A DNA stretch of 64,000 nt. Source: Sciurus carolinensis (taxonomy: Eukaryota; Chordata; Mammalia; Rodentia; Sciuridae). The DNA lies in assembly GCF_902686445.1 (NCBI RefSeq), contig NC_062218.1, positions 14,049,015-14,113,014 on the forward strand, given 5' to 3'. The position numbers and the translations under genes are program-made. A model generated the notes under the pieces. It saw nothing but the letters and a program-made list of their open reading frames with translations. It was not told where the DNA came from and searched no databases. The stretch's first letter is position 1. The number at the start of each line of letters is the position of its first letter. Of the stretch, positions 47,951 to 60,620 are shown in pieces.

Positions 47951-48395
47951 AGAAAGCACCTGTATAGGTGAAAGGTGAACTAAGGGCTTTTACTATCAAA
48001 AAAATAAAATAAAATTAGTATCCATTGTTTACCCTGGGATACTCATTTAATTGTTATAATTTGCTATACAGAAAATGTCTTTATAAATGCATTGATCCTC
48101 TCACTCATTTAACAAATATTTTATTGAAGACCCAACTTTTGCCAGGAATCATGTTAGGATATCATAGAGAAACATAACTACATAGGACGTGTTGGAAGCA
48201 TAATATTTGTGAGGTTTTGGTCACGTACCCTGTGATCAACTAAAAATTTACGTTTATGAGTTAGTGACCTTGACATGGCCTTTATTTATTTATTTGTTTT
48301 GCTTCTGCTCATGTTCTTCCTGGAACTTATTCTTCCCTATTCATTTTCCTAAATCCTGCCCACATGAAGACCAAATCCGACACCACCTCTTCCAC
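47951..48395. other. No recognisable feature
   Basis: AT-rich flank left of the nested L1s; AACAAATATTTTATTGAAGACC at about 48111 recalls ancient repeat text, unnamed. Confidence 0.4.
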
Positions 48396-48436
48396 AAAAC
48401 CTTATTCTATTTTTCCACATCCTTGCCAGCATTTTT
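48396..48436 (-). mobile_element. Older L1, inverted segment, left remnant
   Basis: TTTTTCCACATCCTTGCCAGC is the reverse complement of the L1 ORF2 region that reads GCTGGCAAGGATGTGG. It continues on the other side of L1-B at 54637, so L1-B split it. The left edge is approximate. Confidence 0.7.
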
Positions 48437-48694
48437 TTTTATTATTGTATACAAATGGATACATGTTGTTTCTCTATTTGTACATGGAGTCAAGGCATAC
48501 CATTTGTGTAATCATAAATTTACATAGGGCAATGATGTTTGATTCATTATTTTTCCCTTCCCCCCCATCCCTCCCACCCCTCTTTTCCCTCTACACAGTC
48601 CTTCCTTCCTCCATTCTTACCACCCTCCTTATCCCTAACCCTAAACCTAACCCTAACCCTAACACTAACCCCTCCAACCCCCCATTATATGTCC
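48437..48694 (-). other. L1-B 3' UTR with telomere-like tract
   Basis: Mirror of the L1-A 3' UTR: CCCTAA units and close variants at about 48633-48672 on the plus strand, plus C-rich runs (48560-48590), i.e. TTAGGG and G runs on the L1 sense strand. It ends in the T run at 48431-48440. Confidence 0.85.
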
Positions 48695-51600
48695 TCATCT
48701 GCTTATCAGCGAGATCATTCGTCCTTTAGTTTTTTGAGATTGGTTTATCTCACTTAGCATGATATTCTCCAATTTCATCCATTTGCCTGCAAATGCCATA
48801 ATTTTATCATTCTTCATTGCGGAGTAATATTCCATTATATATATATATATATGCCACAGTTTCTTTATCCATTCATCAACTGAAGGGCATCTAGGTTGGT
48901 TACACAATCTGGCTATGGTGAATTGAGCAGCAATGAACATTGATGTGGCTGTATCTCTGTAGTATGCTGATTTTAAGTCTTTTGGGTATAGGCCAAGGAG
49001 TGGGATAGCTGGGTCAAATGGTGTTTCCATTCCAAGCTTTCTGAGGAATCTCCATACTGCTTTCCAGAGTGGCTGCACTAATTTGCAACCCCACCAGCAA
49101 TGTATGAGTGTACCTTTATCCCCACATCCTCGCCAACACCTATTGTTGCTTGTGTTCTTGATAATCGCCATTCTAATTGGGGTGAGATGAAATCTTAGGG
49201 TAGTTTTGATTTGCACTTCTCTTATTACTAGAGATGTTGAACATTTTTTCATATATCTGTTCATTGCTTGTACATCTTCTTCTGTGAAGTGTCTGTTCAT
49301 TTCCTTAGCCCATTTGTGGATTGGATTATTTGCATTCTTGGTGTAGAGTTTTTTGAGTTCTTTATAGATTCTGGAAATTAGCGCTCTATCTGAAGTATGA
49401 GTGGCAAAGATATTCTCCCACTCTGTAGGCTCTCTCTTCACATTACTGAGAGTTTCCTTTGCTGAGAGAAAGCTTTTTAGTTTGAATCTATCCTAGTTAT
49501 TGATTCTTGTTTTTATTTCTTGTGCTATGGGAGTCCTGTTAAGGAAGTCTGATCCTAAGCCAACAACTTGAAGGTTTGGACCTACTTTTTCTTCTATAAG
49601 ATGCAGGGTCTCTGGTCTGATTCTGAGGTCCTTGATCCATTTTGAGTTGAGTTTTGTATAGGGTGAGAGATAGGGGTTTAATTTCATTCTGTTGCATATG
49701 GTTTTCCAGTTTTCCCAGCACCATTTGTTGAAGAGGCTATCTTTTCTCCATTGCATATTTTTGGACCCTTTGTCTAGTATGAGAAAATTGTTTTTATTTG
49801 GGTTTGTGTCCGTGTCCTCTATTCTGTACCATTGATCCACCTTTCTATTTTGGTACCAATACCATGCCATTTTTGTCACTATTGCTTTGTAGTAGAGTTG
49901 AAGATCTGGTATTGCGATACCCCCTGCTTCACTCATTCTGCCAAGGATTGCTTTAGCTATTCTGGGTTTTTTATTCTTCCAGATGAATTTCATAATTGCT
50001 TGCTCTATTTCTGCAAGGTACATCATTGGGATTTTAATTGGAATTGCATTGAATCTGTATAGCACTTTAGGTAGTATGACCATTTTGATAATATTAATTC
50101 TGCCTATCCAAGAACATGGGAGATCTTTCCATCTTCTAAGGTTTTCTTTAATTTCTTTCTTTAGTGTTCTGTAGTTCTCATTGTAGAGGTCTTTCACCTC
50201 TTTTGTGAGATTGATTCCCAAGTATTTTATTTTTTTCAATGCTATTGTGAATGGGGAGGTTTTCCTAATTTCTCTTTCTGAAGATTCATCACTTATGTAT
50301 AAAAATGCATTGGATTTATGAGCATTGATCTTGTAACCTGCTACTTTACTGAATTCACTTATGAGTTCTAAAAGTTTTCTGGTGGAATTTCCAGGATCCT
50401 CTAAATATATAATCATGTCATCAGCAAACAGGGATAGTTTGAGTTCTTCTTTTCCTATTCGTATCCCTTTAATTTCCTTGGTTTGTCTAATTGCTCTGGC
50501 TAGAGTCTCAAGAACGATGTTGAATAGATGTGGTGATAGAGGGCATCCCTGCCTTGTTCCAGTTTTTAGGGGGAATGCTTTCAGTTTTTCACCATTTAGA
50601 ATGATATTAGCCATGGGCTTAGCGTATATGGCCTTTATAATGTTAAGGAATGGTTCCACTACCCCAATTTTTTCTAGTGTTTTGAGCATGAAGGGATGCT
50701 GTATTTTATCAAATGCTTTTTCTGCATCTATTGAAATAATCATGTGATTCTTAACTTTAAGTCTGTTGATATGGTGAATGACATTTATTGATTTCTGGAT
50801 GTTGAACCAACCTTGCATCCCTGGGATAAAACCCACTTGGTCGTGGTGCACTATCTTTTCAATATATTTTTGGATGCGATTTGCTAAAATTTTGTTTAGA
50901 ATTTTTGCGTCGATGTTCATTAAGGATATTGGTCTGAAATTTTCTTTCCTCGATGTGTCTCTGTCTGGTTTAGGTATCAGGGTGATATTGGCTTCATAGA
51001 ACGAGTTTGGGAGGGTTCCCTCCTCTTCTATTTCATGGAATACTTTGAGGAGTATTGGAATGAGCTCTTCTTTAAAGATTTTGTAGAACTCGGCTGAGAA
51101 CCCATCTGGTCCCGGATTTTTCTTTGTTGGTAGGCTTTTGATGACCTCTTCTATTTCATTGCTTGAAATTGATTTATTTAAGTTGTGTATGTCTTCCTCG
51201 TGCAGTTTAGGTAATTCATATGTCTCTAGAAACTTGTTGATGTCTTTGAGGTTTTCTGTTTTGTTGGAGTATAGATTTTCAAAATAGCTTCTAATTATGT
51301 TTTGTATTTCACTCGTGTCTGTTGTGATGTTTCCTTGTTCATTCTGAATTTTAGTGATTTGGGTTTTCTCTCGTCTTCTCTTTGTTAGTGTGGCTAAGGG
51401 TTTATCAATTTTGTTTATTTTTTCAAAGAACCAACTATTTATTTTGTTAATTTTTCCGATTGTTTCTTTTGTTTCAATTTCGTTGATTTCGGCTCTGATT
51501 TTAACTATTTCCTGTCTTCTAGTACTTCTGGTGTGGTCTGCTCTTCTTTTTCTAGGGCTTTGAGCTGTAGTGTTAAGACGTTTATTTGTTGATTTCTACT

Positions 51601-52524
51601 TCTTTTGTTGAATGCGCCCCATGAAATAAATCTTCCTCTAAGTACTGCTTTCATAGTGTACCAGAGATTTTGATATGATGTGTCTTTGTTCTCGTTTATT
51701 TCTAAGAATTTTTTTATTTCCCTCCTGATGTCTTCTGTTATCCATTCATCATATAATAGTGTATTATTTAATCTCCAGGTATTGGAGAAGTTTCTGTTTT
51801 TTATTCTGTCATTTATTTCTAATTTCAATCCATTATGATCTGATAGAGTACAAGGTAGTATCTCTATCTTCTTGTATTTGCTAACAGTAGCTTTGTGACA
51901 TAAAATATGGTCTATTTTAGAGAAGGATCCATGTGCTGCTGAGAAGAAAGTGTATTCGTTCTTTGTTGGATGGTATATTCTATATATGTCCATTAAGTCT
52001 AAATTGATGATTGTGTTATTGAGATCTATGGTTTCTTTATTCAATTTTTGTTTGGAAGATCTATCCAGTGGTGAGAAGGGTGTGTTAAAATCACCTAGTA
52101 TTATTGTGTTGTGATCTATTTGATTTCTGGAATTGAGAAGGATTTGTTTGACGTACGTGGATGAGCCAATGTTCAGGGCATAGATATTTATGATTGTTAT
52201 GTCTTGCTGATTTATGCTTCCCTTAAGCAGCATGTAATGTCCTTTTTTATCCCTTCTGACTAGTTTTGGCTTGAAGTCCACATTATCTGAAATGAGGATG
52301 GATACTCCAGCTTTTTTGCTGTGTCCGTGTGCATGGTATGTTTTTCCCCATCCTTTCACCTTTAGTCTATGGGTATCTCTTTCTATGAGATGAGTCTCTT
52401 GCAGGCAGCATATTGTTGGATCTTTCTTTTTTATCCAATCTGCCAGTCTATGTCTTTTGATTGATGAGTTCAGGCCATTAACATTCAGGGTTATTATTGT
52501 GATATGATTTGTATTCCCAGTCAT
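48695..52524 (-). pseudogene. L1-B ORF2 (endonuclease / reverse transcriptase), damaged
   Basis: Homologous to L1-A ORF2 over its whole length (about 1276 codons). The endonuclease domain is complete and open from ATG 52524 (MTGNTNH, LNVNGLNS, LQETH, ILGDFN, LSDHNGLKLE). One base is missing near 51530, causing a stop at 51505. The second frame is open through the reverse transcriptase ([36 protein letters not shown]) to a TAG at 49493-49495 that replaces the TGG (Trp) codon of L1-A. The same frame then continues to the normal C-terminus with [21 protein letters not shown] microsatellite near 48838-48852 adds residues (IYIYI) without breaking the frame. Only two lesions separate it from an open ORF2, so the copy looks young. 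Confidence 0.93.
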
Positions 52525-52580
52525 TTGACTCATTTTTGTTTTTTGACATGATTTGGTTTCTCCTTTATTTGGTTATTCCT

Positions 52581-53628
52581 TTAGGCTAGTTCCTCCCGTT
52601 GCTGATTTGCATCATTGTTTTTCATCTCTTCCTCATGGAATATTTTGCTGAGAATGTTCTGTAATGCCAGCTTTCTTTTTGTAAATTCCTTTAGCTTTTG
52701 TTTATCATGGAAGGATCTTATTTTGTCGTCAAATCTGAAAGTAAGTTTTGCTGGGTATGAGATTCTTGGTTGGCATCCATTTTCTTTCAGAGCTTGAAAA
52801 ATGTTGTTCCAGGCCCTTCTAGTTTTTAGGGTCTGGATTGAAAAATCTGCTGATATTCTTATTGGTTTCCCCCTGAATGTAATTTGATTCTTTTCTCTCG
52901 CGGCCTTTAAAATTCTGTCTTTATTTTGTATGTTAGGTATTTTCATAATAATGTGCCTTGGTGTGTGTCTGTTGTAATTTTGTATATTTGGAGTCCTATA
53001 AGCCTCTTGTACTTGGTTTTCCATTTCATTCTTCAGATTTGGGAAATTTTCTGATATTATTTCATTGAATAGATTGTTCATTCCTTTGGTTTGTGTCCCT
53101 GTGCCTTCCTCAATCCCAATAATTCTTAAATTTGACCTTTTCATGATATCCCATAGTTCTTGTAGATTCTGTTCATGATTTCTTACCATCTTCTCTGTTT
53201 GGCCAACTTTGTTTTCAAGATTAAATATTTTGTCTTCAATGTCTGAGGTTCTGTCTTCCAGGTGTTCTATCCTATTGGTTATGCTTTCTATGGAGTTTTT
53301 AATTTGGTTTATTGTTTCCTTCATTTCAAGGATTTCTGTTTGTTTGTTTTTTCAGTATCTCTAACTCTTTATTGACATGCTCTCTTGCTTCCCGTATTTG
53401 GTCTTTTAACTGTTGATTGGTGTGATCATTTAATGCCTGCATTTGCTCTTTCATCTCCTCCTTCAATGCCTGCATTTGCTCTTTCATCTCCTCATTTGCT
53501 TCCCTGATTGTTTTAATTATGTACATTCTGAACTCCCTTTCTGACATTTCTTCTGCTGTGCTGTCATTGGGTTTTATTGATATAGTATCTAGGTTTGTTT
53601 GGGACATTTTCTTCCCTTGTTTTCTCAT
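52581..53628 (-). pseudogene. L1-B ORF1, one frameshift
   Basis: Starts MRKQGKKMSQTN and is homologous to L1-A ORF1 throughout. The frame breaks near 53330, where an A/C-rich stretch has one base more than in L1-A; the frame from 53324 to 52581 then carries the RRM and C-terminal domain (HIIMKIP, ISYPAKL) to a normal stop. It has two hendecad repeat units instead of three, which accounts for the 33-bp length difference. Confidence 0.9.
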
Positions 53629-54636
53629 ATTGGTCAGATATCAGTGGGACCCTGAGATGTTGCAGATTTCCTCTATTGGCTTATAGTGTCCCTGTTGATT
53701 TCCAGTGTAACACTCCCAGCCTTCAGTAGCCTGAAGTCTTAGAGGAACTTGATAATACAGTGCTTCCGAAGAAAGCTGCCCCTAGCCCCCTACTGGTTCC
53801 AGGACTTGGAGCTGGCTCTGTGCGGAAAGGTTCTCACTGGGGGACCTGCACTGCGCAGTTGGCCGTGTGGGAGGAGCTCACCTCCGGAGTGTTCAAGGCT
53901 AACTGGGGAAGACTCTAGCTGCCCTGCCCTTCTCTGATAAGCTGCCTCTATCCGTCGTCCCTCAATGCCTCCCCTTCTTGAATCCTGGGTTCTGGAGCGA
54001 CTGGAGATGTAGTCATCCTCTAGTCCGCCATCTTGGATCGCCCCGTGGAAAGTGCCTGTGGTCGGAGGGGGCAGGGCCGCCTGGAGAAGTCTCTGGCTGC
54101 CCTGCCCTGATCCCAGAGGCTGCTTGCGGGTCGAAGTTCTTCGTTGGCTCGGGGACTTGTGGCTGGCTCTGTGTAGAAAGGCTCTCACTGGGCGGTCTGC
54201 TCCGAGAGGCTAGCCTTGAAAGGCACCTCCCACCGCAGGGGTCCAGGCTGCTTGGGGAAGTCTCTGGCTGCCCTGTCCTGGTCCCTGGAGCCGCTTGCGG
54301 GCCGGAGCACACCGCTGGCTCCAGGACTTGGAGCTGGTTCTGATCAGAAAGGCTCTCACTGGGGGGCCTTCTCCGAGAAGCTGGAGAAGCTGGCCGTGTG
54401 GGAGGGGCCCACCGCAGGAGTGCGCAGGGCTGCCTGAGGAAGAGTCTAGCTACCCTGCCCTGCTCTGATAAGCCACCTCTATCCGGGCCTGCTGCCCAGG
54501 CCAAGCTTTACCCAGTGGGTGAGACTCACCAGTGGCTCTATTTTAGTCCGAGTCTTTCAATGCCTCCCCTTCTTGAATCCTGGGTTCTGGAGCGACTGGA
54601 GATGCAGTCACCCTCCTGTCCACCATCTTGGATCGC
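53629..54636 (-). promoter_or_regulatory. L1-B 5' UTR with two tandem promoter monomers
   Basis: The element start (near 54636, minus strand GCGATCCAAGATGGTGG) recurs about 593 bp downstream (near 54043, GCGATCCAAGATGGCGG). Both starts are followed by the same ~75 bases (CTCCAGTCGCTCCAGAACCC, then ATTCAAGAAGGGGAGGCATT). Each carries a YY1-like CAAGATGG motif. Inside the monomers, segments such as CCCAGTGAGAGCCTTTCT and CAGGGCAGCCAGAGACTTC recur at roughly 150-180 bp. This is like the monomer arrays of mouse L1 promoters in layout, not in sequence. Confidence 0.85.
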
Positions 54637-54840
54637 CCAGCATTTTTAAAAATGCATTCTAACTGCAGTGAGATGGTATCTCATGTGGTTTTAGTTTGTA
54701 TTTCCCTGATGGTTAATTCAATTGAGCATTTTTTCATGTATTTATTGGTCATTTGGATTTTTTTCTGTTGAGAGCTATCTGTTCAGATCATTTACCCATT
54801 ATCTTTTTCTTTTTTCTCTTTTCTTAACTATTGTTGGTGG
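54637..54840 (-). mobile_element. Older L1, inverted 5' segment (right remnant)
   Basis: Read on the minus strand it matches the conserved ORF2 stretch just before the Cys-rich motif (AATGGGTAAATGATCTGAAC; ATGAAAAAATGCTCAA; GAGATACCATCTCACTGCAG). It is joined at about 54830-54860 to a plus-strand segment of the same L1. Confidence 0.8.
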
Positions 54841-55440
54841 TGGTAGTGGTGGTTACTTAAATCAGTGCAGCCACTATGGAAAACAGTATGGAGGTTCTTC
54901 ACAAAACTAAAAAAAGTAGAGGTACCCTATGACCCATCCACCCCACTCCTGGGCATATATCCAAAAGAAATGAAATTAACATACAAAAGAAATACGTACA
55001 CACCTATTTATTGCCGGACCATTCACAATAGGTAAGACATGGTCAGGTGGGATGCTCATTAACAAATGAATGGACAAAGAAAATATGTTACATATACACA
55101 ATGGAGTGCTATTCAGTCATTAAAAAGATCTAATCCTGCATTGCAGCAAAATGGGTGGAACTGAAAGACATAATGGTAAGCAAAATAAGTCAGTCACAGA
55201 AAGTCAAGTATCTCATATTCTTTCTCACATGTACAAACCAAAAATAAATAAAAGTGTTGACCTGGAAGTGGGATGACTGGGGAATATGAAGGGGGCCAGG
55301 GATAGAAATGGGGTGAGGGTATGAGAAGTCTGAATGGACATGATCAGTGCATGATGTACACATGTATGGAAATATCACAGTGAGCCCCAATTAACACATG
55401 TTAATAATACTATTAATTTGATTATAAAAACCCTTATCCT
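54841..55440 (+). mobile_element. Older L1, 3' segment in sense orientation
   Basis: Plus-strand L1 ORF2 end and 3' UTR: AAATCAGTGCAGCCACTATGG, then CACTCCTGGGCATATATCC, TTCACAATAGGTAAGACATGG and TGGAGTGCTATTCAGTCATT, ending in AT-rich sequence. With the inverted part beside it, this is a 5'-inverted (twin-primed) insertion. Confidence 0.85.
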
Positions 55441-55939
55441 ATCCATTAGCCAAAATTATTTTCATCTCCCACCTTTTTTTCTTTTTTGGTCTTTCAATTT
55501 CTTCTTTCCTTCTTCCCCTGCCTGAAACGTTATAAATTACCATCCTTATTCAGGATCTGTCCTTTCTTCCTACTATATCTAGAATGTGGAACCCACCAGC
55601 AGGAGCTCTGGTGGAGTTCAGCTCCCTAACTCACCAACTCATCTACGACTGGTGAAAGCAGCCCAGCCAACATTCCTCACTCCATTTTCACTGAACAGAT
55701 GTCCCTTCAAATGACAGTCACTCAGACAGAGCGTCTCGGCTCTGGATCCTTGCCCATCCCCTCCCTTACCTAGCTGCCTCCAGAAGCCAGACTTTTTCTT
55801 CAAATCTTTTCTTTTTTTCTCTCACCCCTTTCCTCACGTCTCTCTTTCTCCCCTTGCCTTGTCAGCCCCCAAAAAGCTTTAGCATGTAAACTTCAAATGG
55901 GGGTGACCCTTTCTGTATTCTAACTTTATCTCTTGGTTC
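55441..55939. other. No recognisable gene
   Basis: Pyrimidine-rich, possibly part of the neighbouring antisense L2; no firm match. Confidence 0.4.
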
Positions 55940-56250
55940 TCCTTCTTTCCAGAGACAACCTTCACTGTCTCCATTTACCCTTTAGCCCATGTGACTCCCT
56001 ACCTGTCAATCAAATGCACAGCCCTCATCCCCATCCTGTCTCTAACACTCTGCTACTAAGTCCTCAATGAAGGTGACAACTCTCTTCATTATTGTGAAAT
56101 AGCAGACAATTCCCGGGCTCCTCCTAATCAACCTCTGTTGTAATCTACACAGTCGCTCAGGATTTTCCTGGTTTTCCAAGACACCAATCCCTCCTCACCC
56201 TGCAACTCCTCCTCTCTCCTTCCTGGGCTCCTCTCTCTCTCTCTCTCACT

Positions 56251-56294
<44 letters not shown>

Positions 56295-57000
56295 ATAAAC
56301 ACCAGTGTTCTCACTAGCTCCTGCCTCTCAAGTCATTGAGCAAATTGCTCTCAAAAGCTTCCATGACACCATCACCCCAAATCTTTCCCAACTCAGTGCT
56401 TCCCAGTTCCAACCACTCTGTGAGCTCCCAACTCATGAATGCAGCACTTCCTAGATATATCTACTTGCTTGTCCCTTAGACATCTCAAACTCCTCAGGTT
56501 CAAGACCACACTCATTCTCTTCCTGTTTAAATATAACCGTCCTGTGGTCTCCACCTTGGGGCATTGCCTTCTTTCCCTGAGTCACCTTGACACAGTCACC
56601 AAACCTAAGTATTCTGCCTTTCATGAAGTGGCTCAAGCCATTCGATGTCAGCTCTTCGTTAACCCAGGTCCCGGTCATTTCTGCCTGGACCTCCGCAGCA
56701 GCCTTCTAATTAATCTCCATCTCCAGTGTTCCTCCTGGCCACCCTCCTCTCTCCTACCACGTTCCTCTTTCTAACATAGACATTTGATCATCGTGCTGAC
56801 AAGATTAGAGTCTCCCTTGAGAATGACGTCCAAGTTCCTCAAGCAGGAGGATAGGACCACGTGACGGGGCTCTGCTCACCTTTACCACCTGGCCTCTCCC
56901 TGCACTGTCCCTCCTATCGTCACACTCGCTCATGTCTCCCTCGTGTCTATAAGCTGGCAATGCCATGCTTTTCTCTATTATTTCTTCTTCTTCTTTCTGG
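55940..57000 (-). repeat. L2-like LINE remnant, antisense
   Basis: Plus strand text such as CATCTCAAACTCCTCAGGTTC, CAGCCTTCTAATTAATCTCC and CATTTGATCATCGTGCTGAC resembles antisense L2. Diverged; split by a CT microsatellite at 56230-56290. Confidence 0.5.
56230..56290 (+). repeat. (CT)n microsatellite
   Basis: About 60 bases of CT units with a few interruptions. Confidence 0.95.
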
Positions 57001-57024
57001 CATTTCTTTCTTCCTTTTTTACTC

Positions 57025-58130
<1,106 letters not shown>

Positions 58131-60409
58131 CGTGTTTGGTAAGGTTCCTCTCAAAGATGAAAGAATGTAGCTGAAGATCAAAAAAAATCTCACTCAAGCA
58201 AAGACCCACTAACATATTTCAAGTAATTTGTAACCAGGAGGCAGGTGGGAGAAGAGATTCAATTCTCCTTACTCCTTTCTTAATTGGTTAATTTTTTTCT
58301 CAATTCTAAAAGCTCAGCCCAGTCGTCAACTTGTTGGGTAGCTTTCCTTCGTGTCCCTTTGTGGCTCAGCATCCCCTGGTCTTTCTCTATTCGCAGTACT
58401 TGGCCACTCCCTCTTGCAACCTCATCATACACCTCTTGAGAGTAGGGGCTGTGCAGCTCTAAACAGTGCTGGGCACCCAGCAGATGTTCAATAAATGCCC
58501 TAGATGCTCCTAGCCCATTGCACCTCTGTGAGAGCTCTGTGCATGCCTTGTCTGCCTCCTTTGCTGGCCTGCAAACCCTGTTCCTTTTTCAAATCCCTCT
58601 CCCACGGTGCACTACCGTGCTGCCCTCTTTCTAGACGCGTAGCATCGTGTTCGACGGAATTCCCGTTACTGTGTCATATGTTCATATAAACCTAAATGCT
58701 GTTCATTAAAAACAGCCGAGTGTTCACTTTTACAGCACTGACCACCAACACAATGCCACGATATTGAAACAGATGGTTAGTTGCCACTTCTCTAATTATA
58801 TCGATCACATCCTTCCACACAACAAATTGCTGTAGAGCCCTTTGACATCTAGTCCATTCTTAACCATTTGCATGGTTTCTGTTAGGATTTGGTACTGAGG
58901 TACTTTCAATTGTCGATCGGACCTCCTAGGAGAGTAATTCTCTACCATCCGGTGTCCAATCTCCCACAACCTCAATGAAACAGCCTCCAGAACAATTCAA
59001 CTCTCCTTGTTACAATTGTGTGCTCACAAAGCCTTTGCATTATTTATCCACTGGGTTATAGAAGATAAAAAAAAAATCCTGATCTACCTCCTGGACAATA
59101 ATTATTTAGCCCTGAAAAATTCTGATGCTGAATTCATTTTTGTGAGATTTCAATGTCTTTTAGGACATTACCCATGATCTGCTAAACTTGGATGTATCAA
59201 TGTGTTCTTGTGGCTGTAAGTCAATCTCCTCAATTTTGTGTAACCACCCTGGTGGAGATTTAGGAAGCAAAGAGGATTTTCATGCAGTGTTGCTCTGGCT
59301 ATTTGTTAATTTCATCTAGGTAATGTGTAGTCTTTTATAGTTTCTGGTATATATAAAAGCTTTCACTAATCAAAGCAATATATGGATTATCATGTGAAGG
59401 GAATAAATTTTAACCTCAGTAGAGTTGTTTTGTACTTAGATTAGGTTCTGAAGTCACCCTTTTGGGCAAAAATCATATGTAAAACCTATACCCCTGCCAA
59501 TCACCCAACCAAAGGCATATATTCCATCATTCCAAGTCCACTGCTGCCAAATGTCTTATCAACTTATGTTATCAACTTGACACCAAAGGAACTTGCTGGC
59601 TTGCATTTAAGGTCTGTTTTATATGAATAACGCTTCTACAAGGTGGGAATGATTTTCAGCAGCCTGAGATGTTCACATGATCAGAGCCCAGGGGATCACT
59701 GGAATGGACAACATTCTGGTCTCCTTTCACCTGCACTTAGGACTGGTGCACGGACTTTGGTGGGATAGTGAGTAGAACCACCACGGTGTCCTCTCCCCTG
59801 ACCCAGGTAGCTCATTCATGGAAGTTAAATACACACATTCTGTGACTACATTGGGGCTTTTCTTGATGGTTCTCAATAGCTTGTCACAAACCCAACTGAA
59901 ACCAGGAGCGTGGCTGTGGACTCACCCCATTCTAAGAGTTCTCTGTTCCTTACCATAAGTCTGATTTCTGTTCTGCAGTTCTGAACTTCCACCGCAGTGG
60001 TCACCTGAGAGCAAACTGGCTTTGTCTATCCCTTTCGTATTTTATTGGCCATATTTTGGAGACTCTTGATGGCATCAGGACCCATGTGTTTTCTTAAACA
60101 GGTATTGGGATCCACTATCACAGATATCTGCAGAAATGTGTCAAGCACGTGGACCTGAAAGTGCCCTGTTGGCTTATAACCAGGGCTTCTTGCAGGAAAT
60201 TCTACCCTCAGCCTCTGAGGACATACTTTACCTCTCTCACTGAGCTTCTACTTACACACTGAATTAAATTTAATCTGGCATCTAGGTAGGTGCGTCCAGC
60301 TTACAATGATAGACCCACTGCAAACATAAAAGAACAGGAATTTAAAAAGAAAAAGGAAAAGAAAGGGAAACAGAAGATTTGGGGAATCCTGACAACAGAG
60401 GTAGAAAGG
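58131..60409. other. Intergenic, few recognisable elements
   Basis: 58330-58510 looks like antisense L2 3' end (GAGAGTAGGGGCTGTGCAGC; CACCCAGCAGATGTTCAATAAATG). The remainder shows no feature; the first ~50 bases may include 5' UTR of the HNRNPC retrocopy. Confidence 0.45.
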
Positions 60410-60620
60410 AAGTGGAGAGAGCCAACATACACTACCTCTTTAGTCCTCTGAACCAGCTTGAAAAGTGAATGTCATGTTTGCCCCTTTTGCAGAGGAAGAA
60501 ACTGAGGCTTAGTGATATGCGACACCCTACCCAGGTCTCAGAGCCGGCAGATGGTACAGGGGGGACTCGCACACAGTGTAGTGTGCACGGCTCTCACTCT
60601 TGCACTCGACCACACTATTA
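60410..60620 (+). repeat. MIR SINE fragment
   Basis: TTTTGCAGAGGAAGAAACTGAGGC, CCCAGGTCTCAGAGCCGGCAG and GGGGGGACTCGCACACAG in MIR order. Confidence 0.75.

Larger units (their letters stand above)
48437..54636 (-). mobile_element. L1-B: near full-length LINE-1 retrotransposon
   Basis: Minus-strand L1, same lineage as L1-A: 5' UTR 54636-53629, ORF1 53628-52581, ORF2 52524-48695, 3' UTR with telomere-like units, and a poly(A) tail seen as a T run at 48431-48440. CCAGCATTTTT at 48426-48436 and 54637-54647 is the target-site duplication; read on the minus strand the site is TTTTT/AAAAATGCTGG, again an L1 endonuclease type site. Both frames carry inactivating changes. It is inserted inside an older L1. 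Confidence 0.94.
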
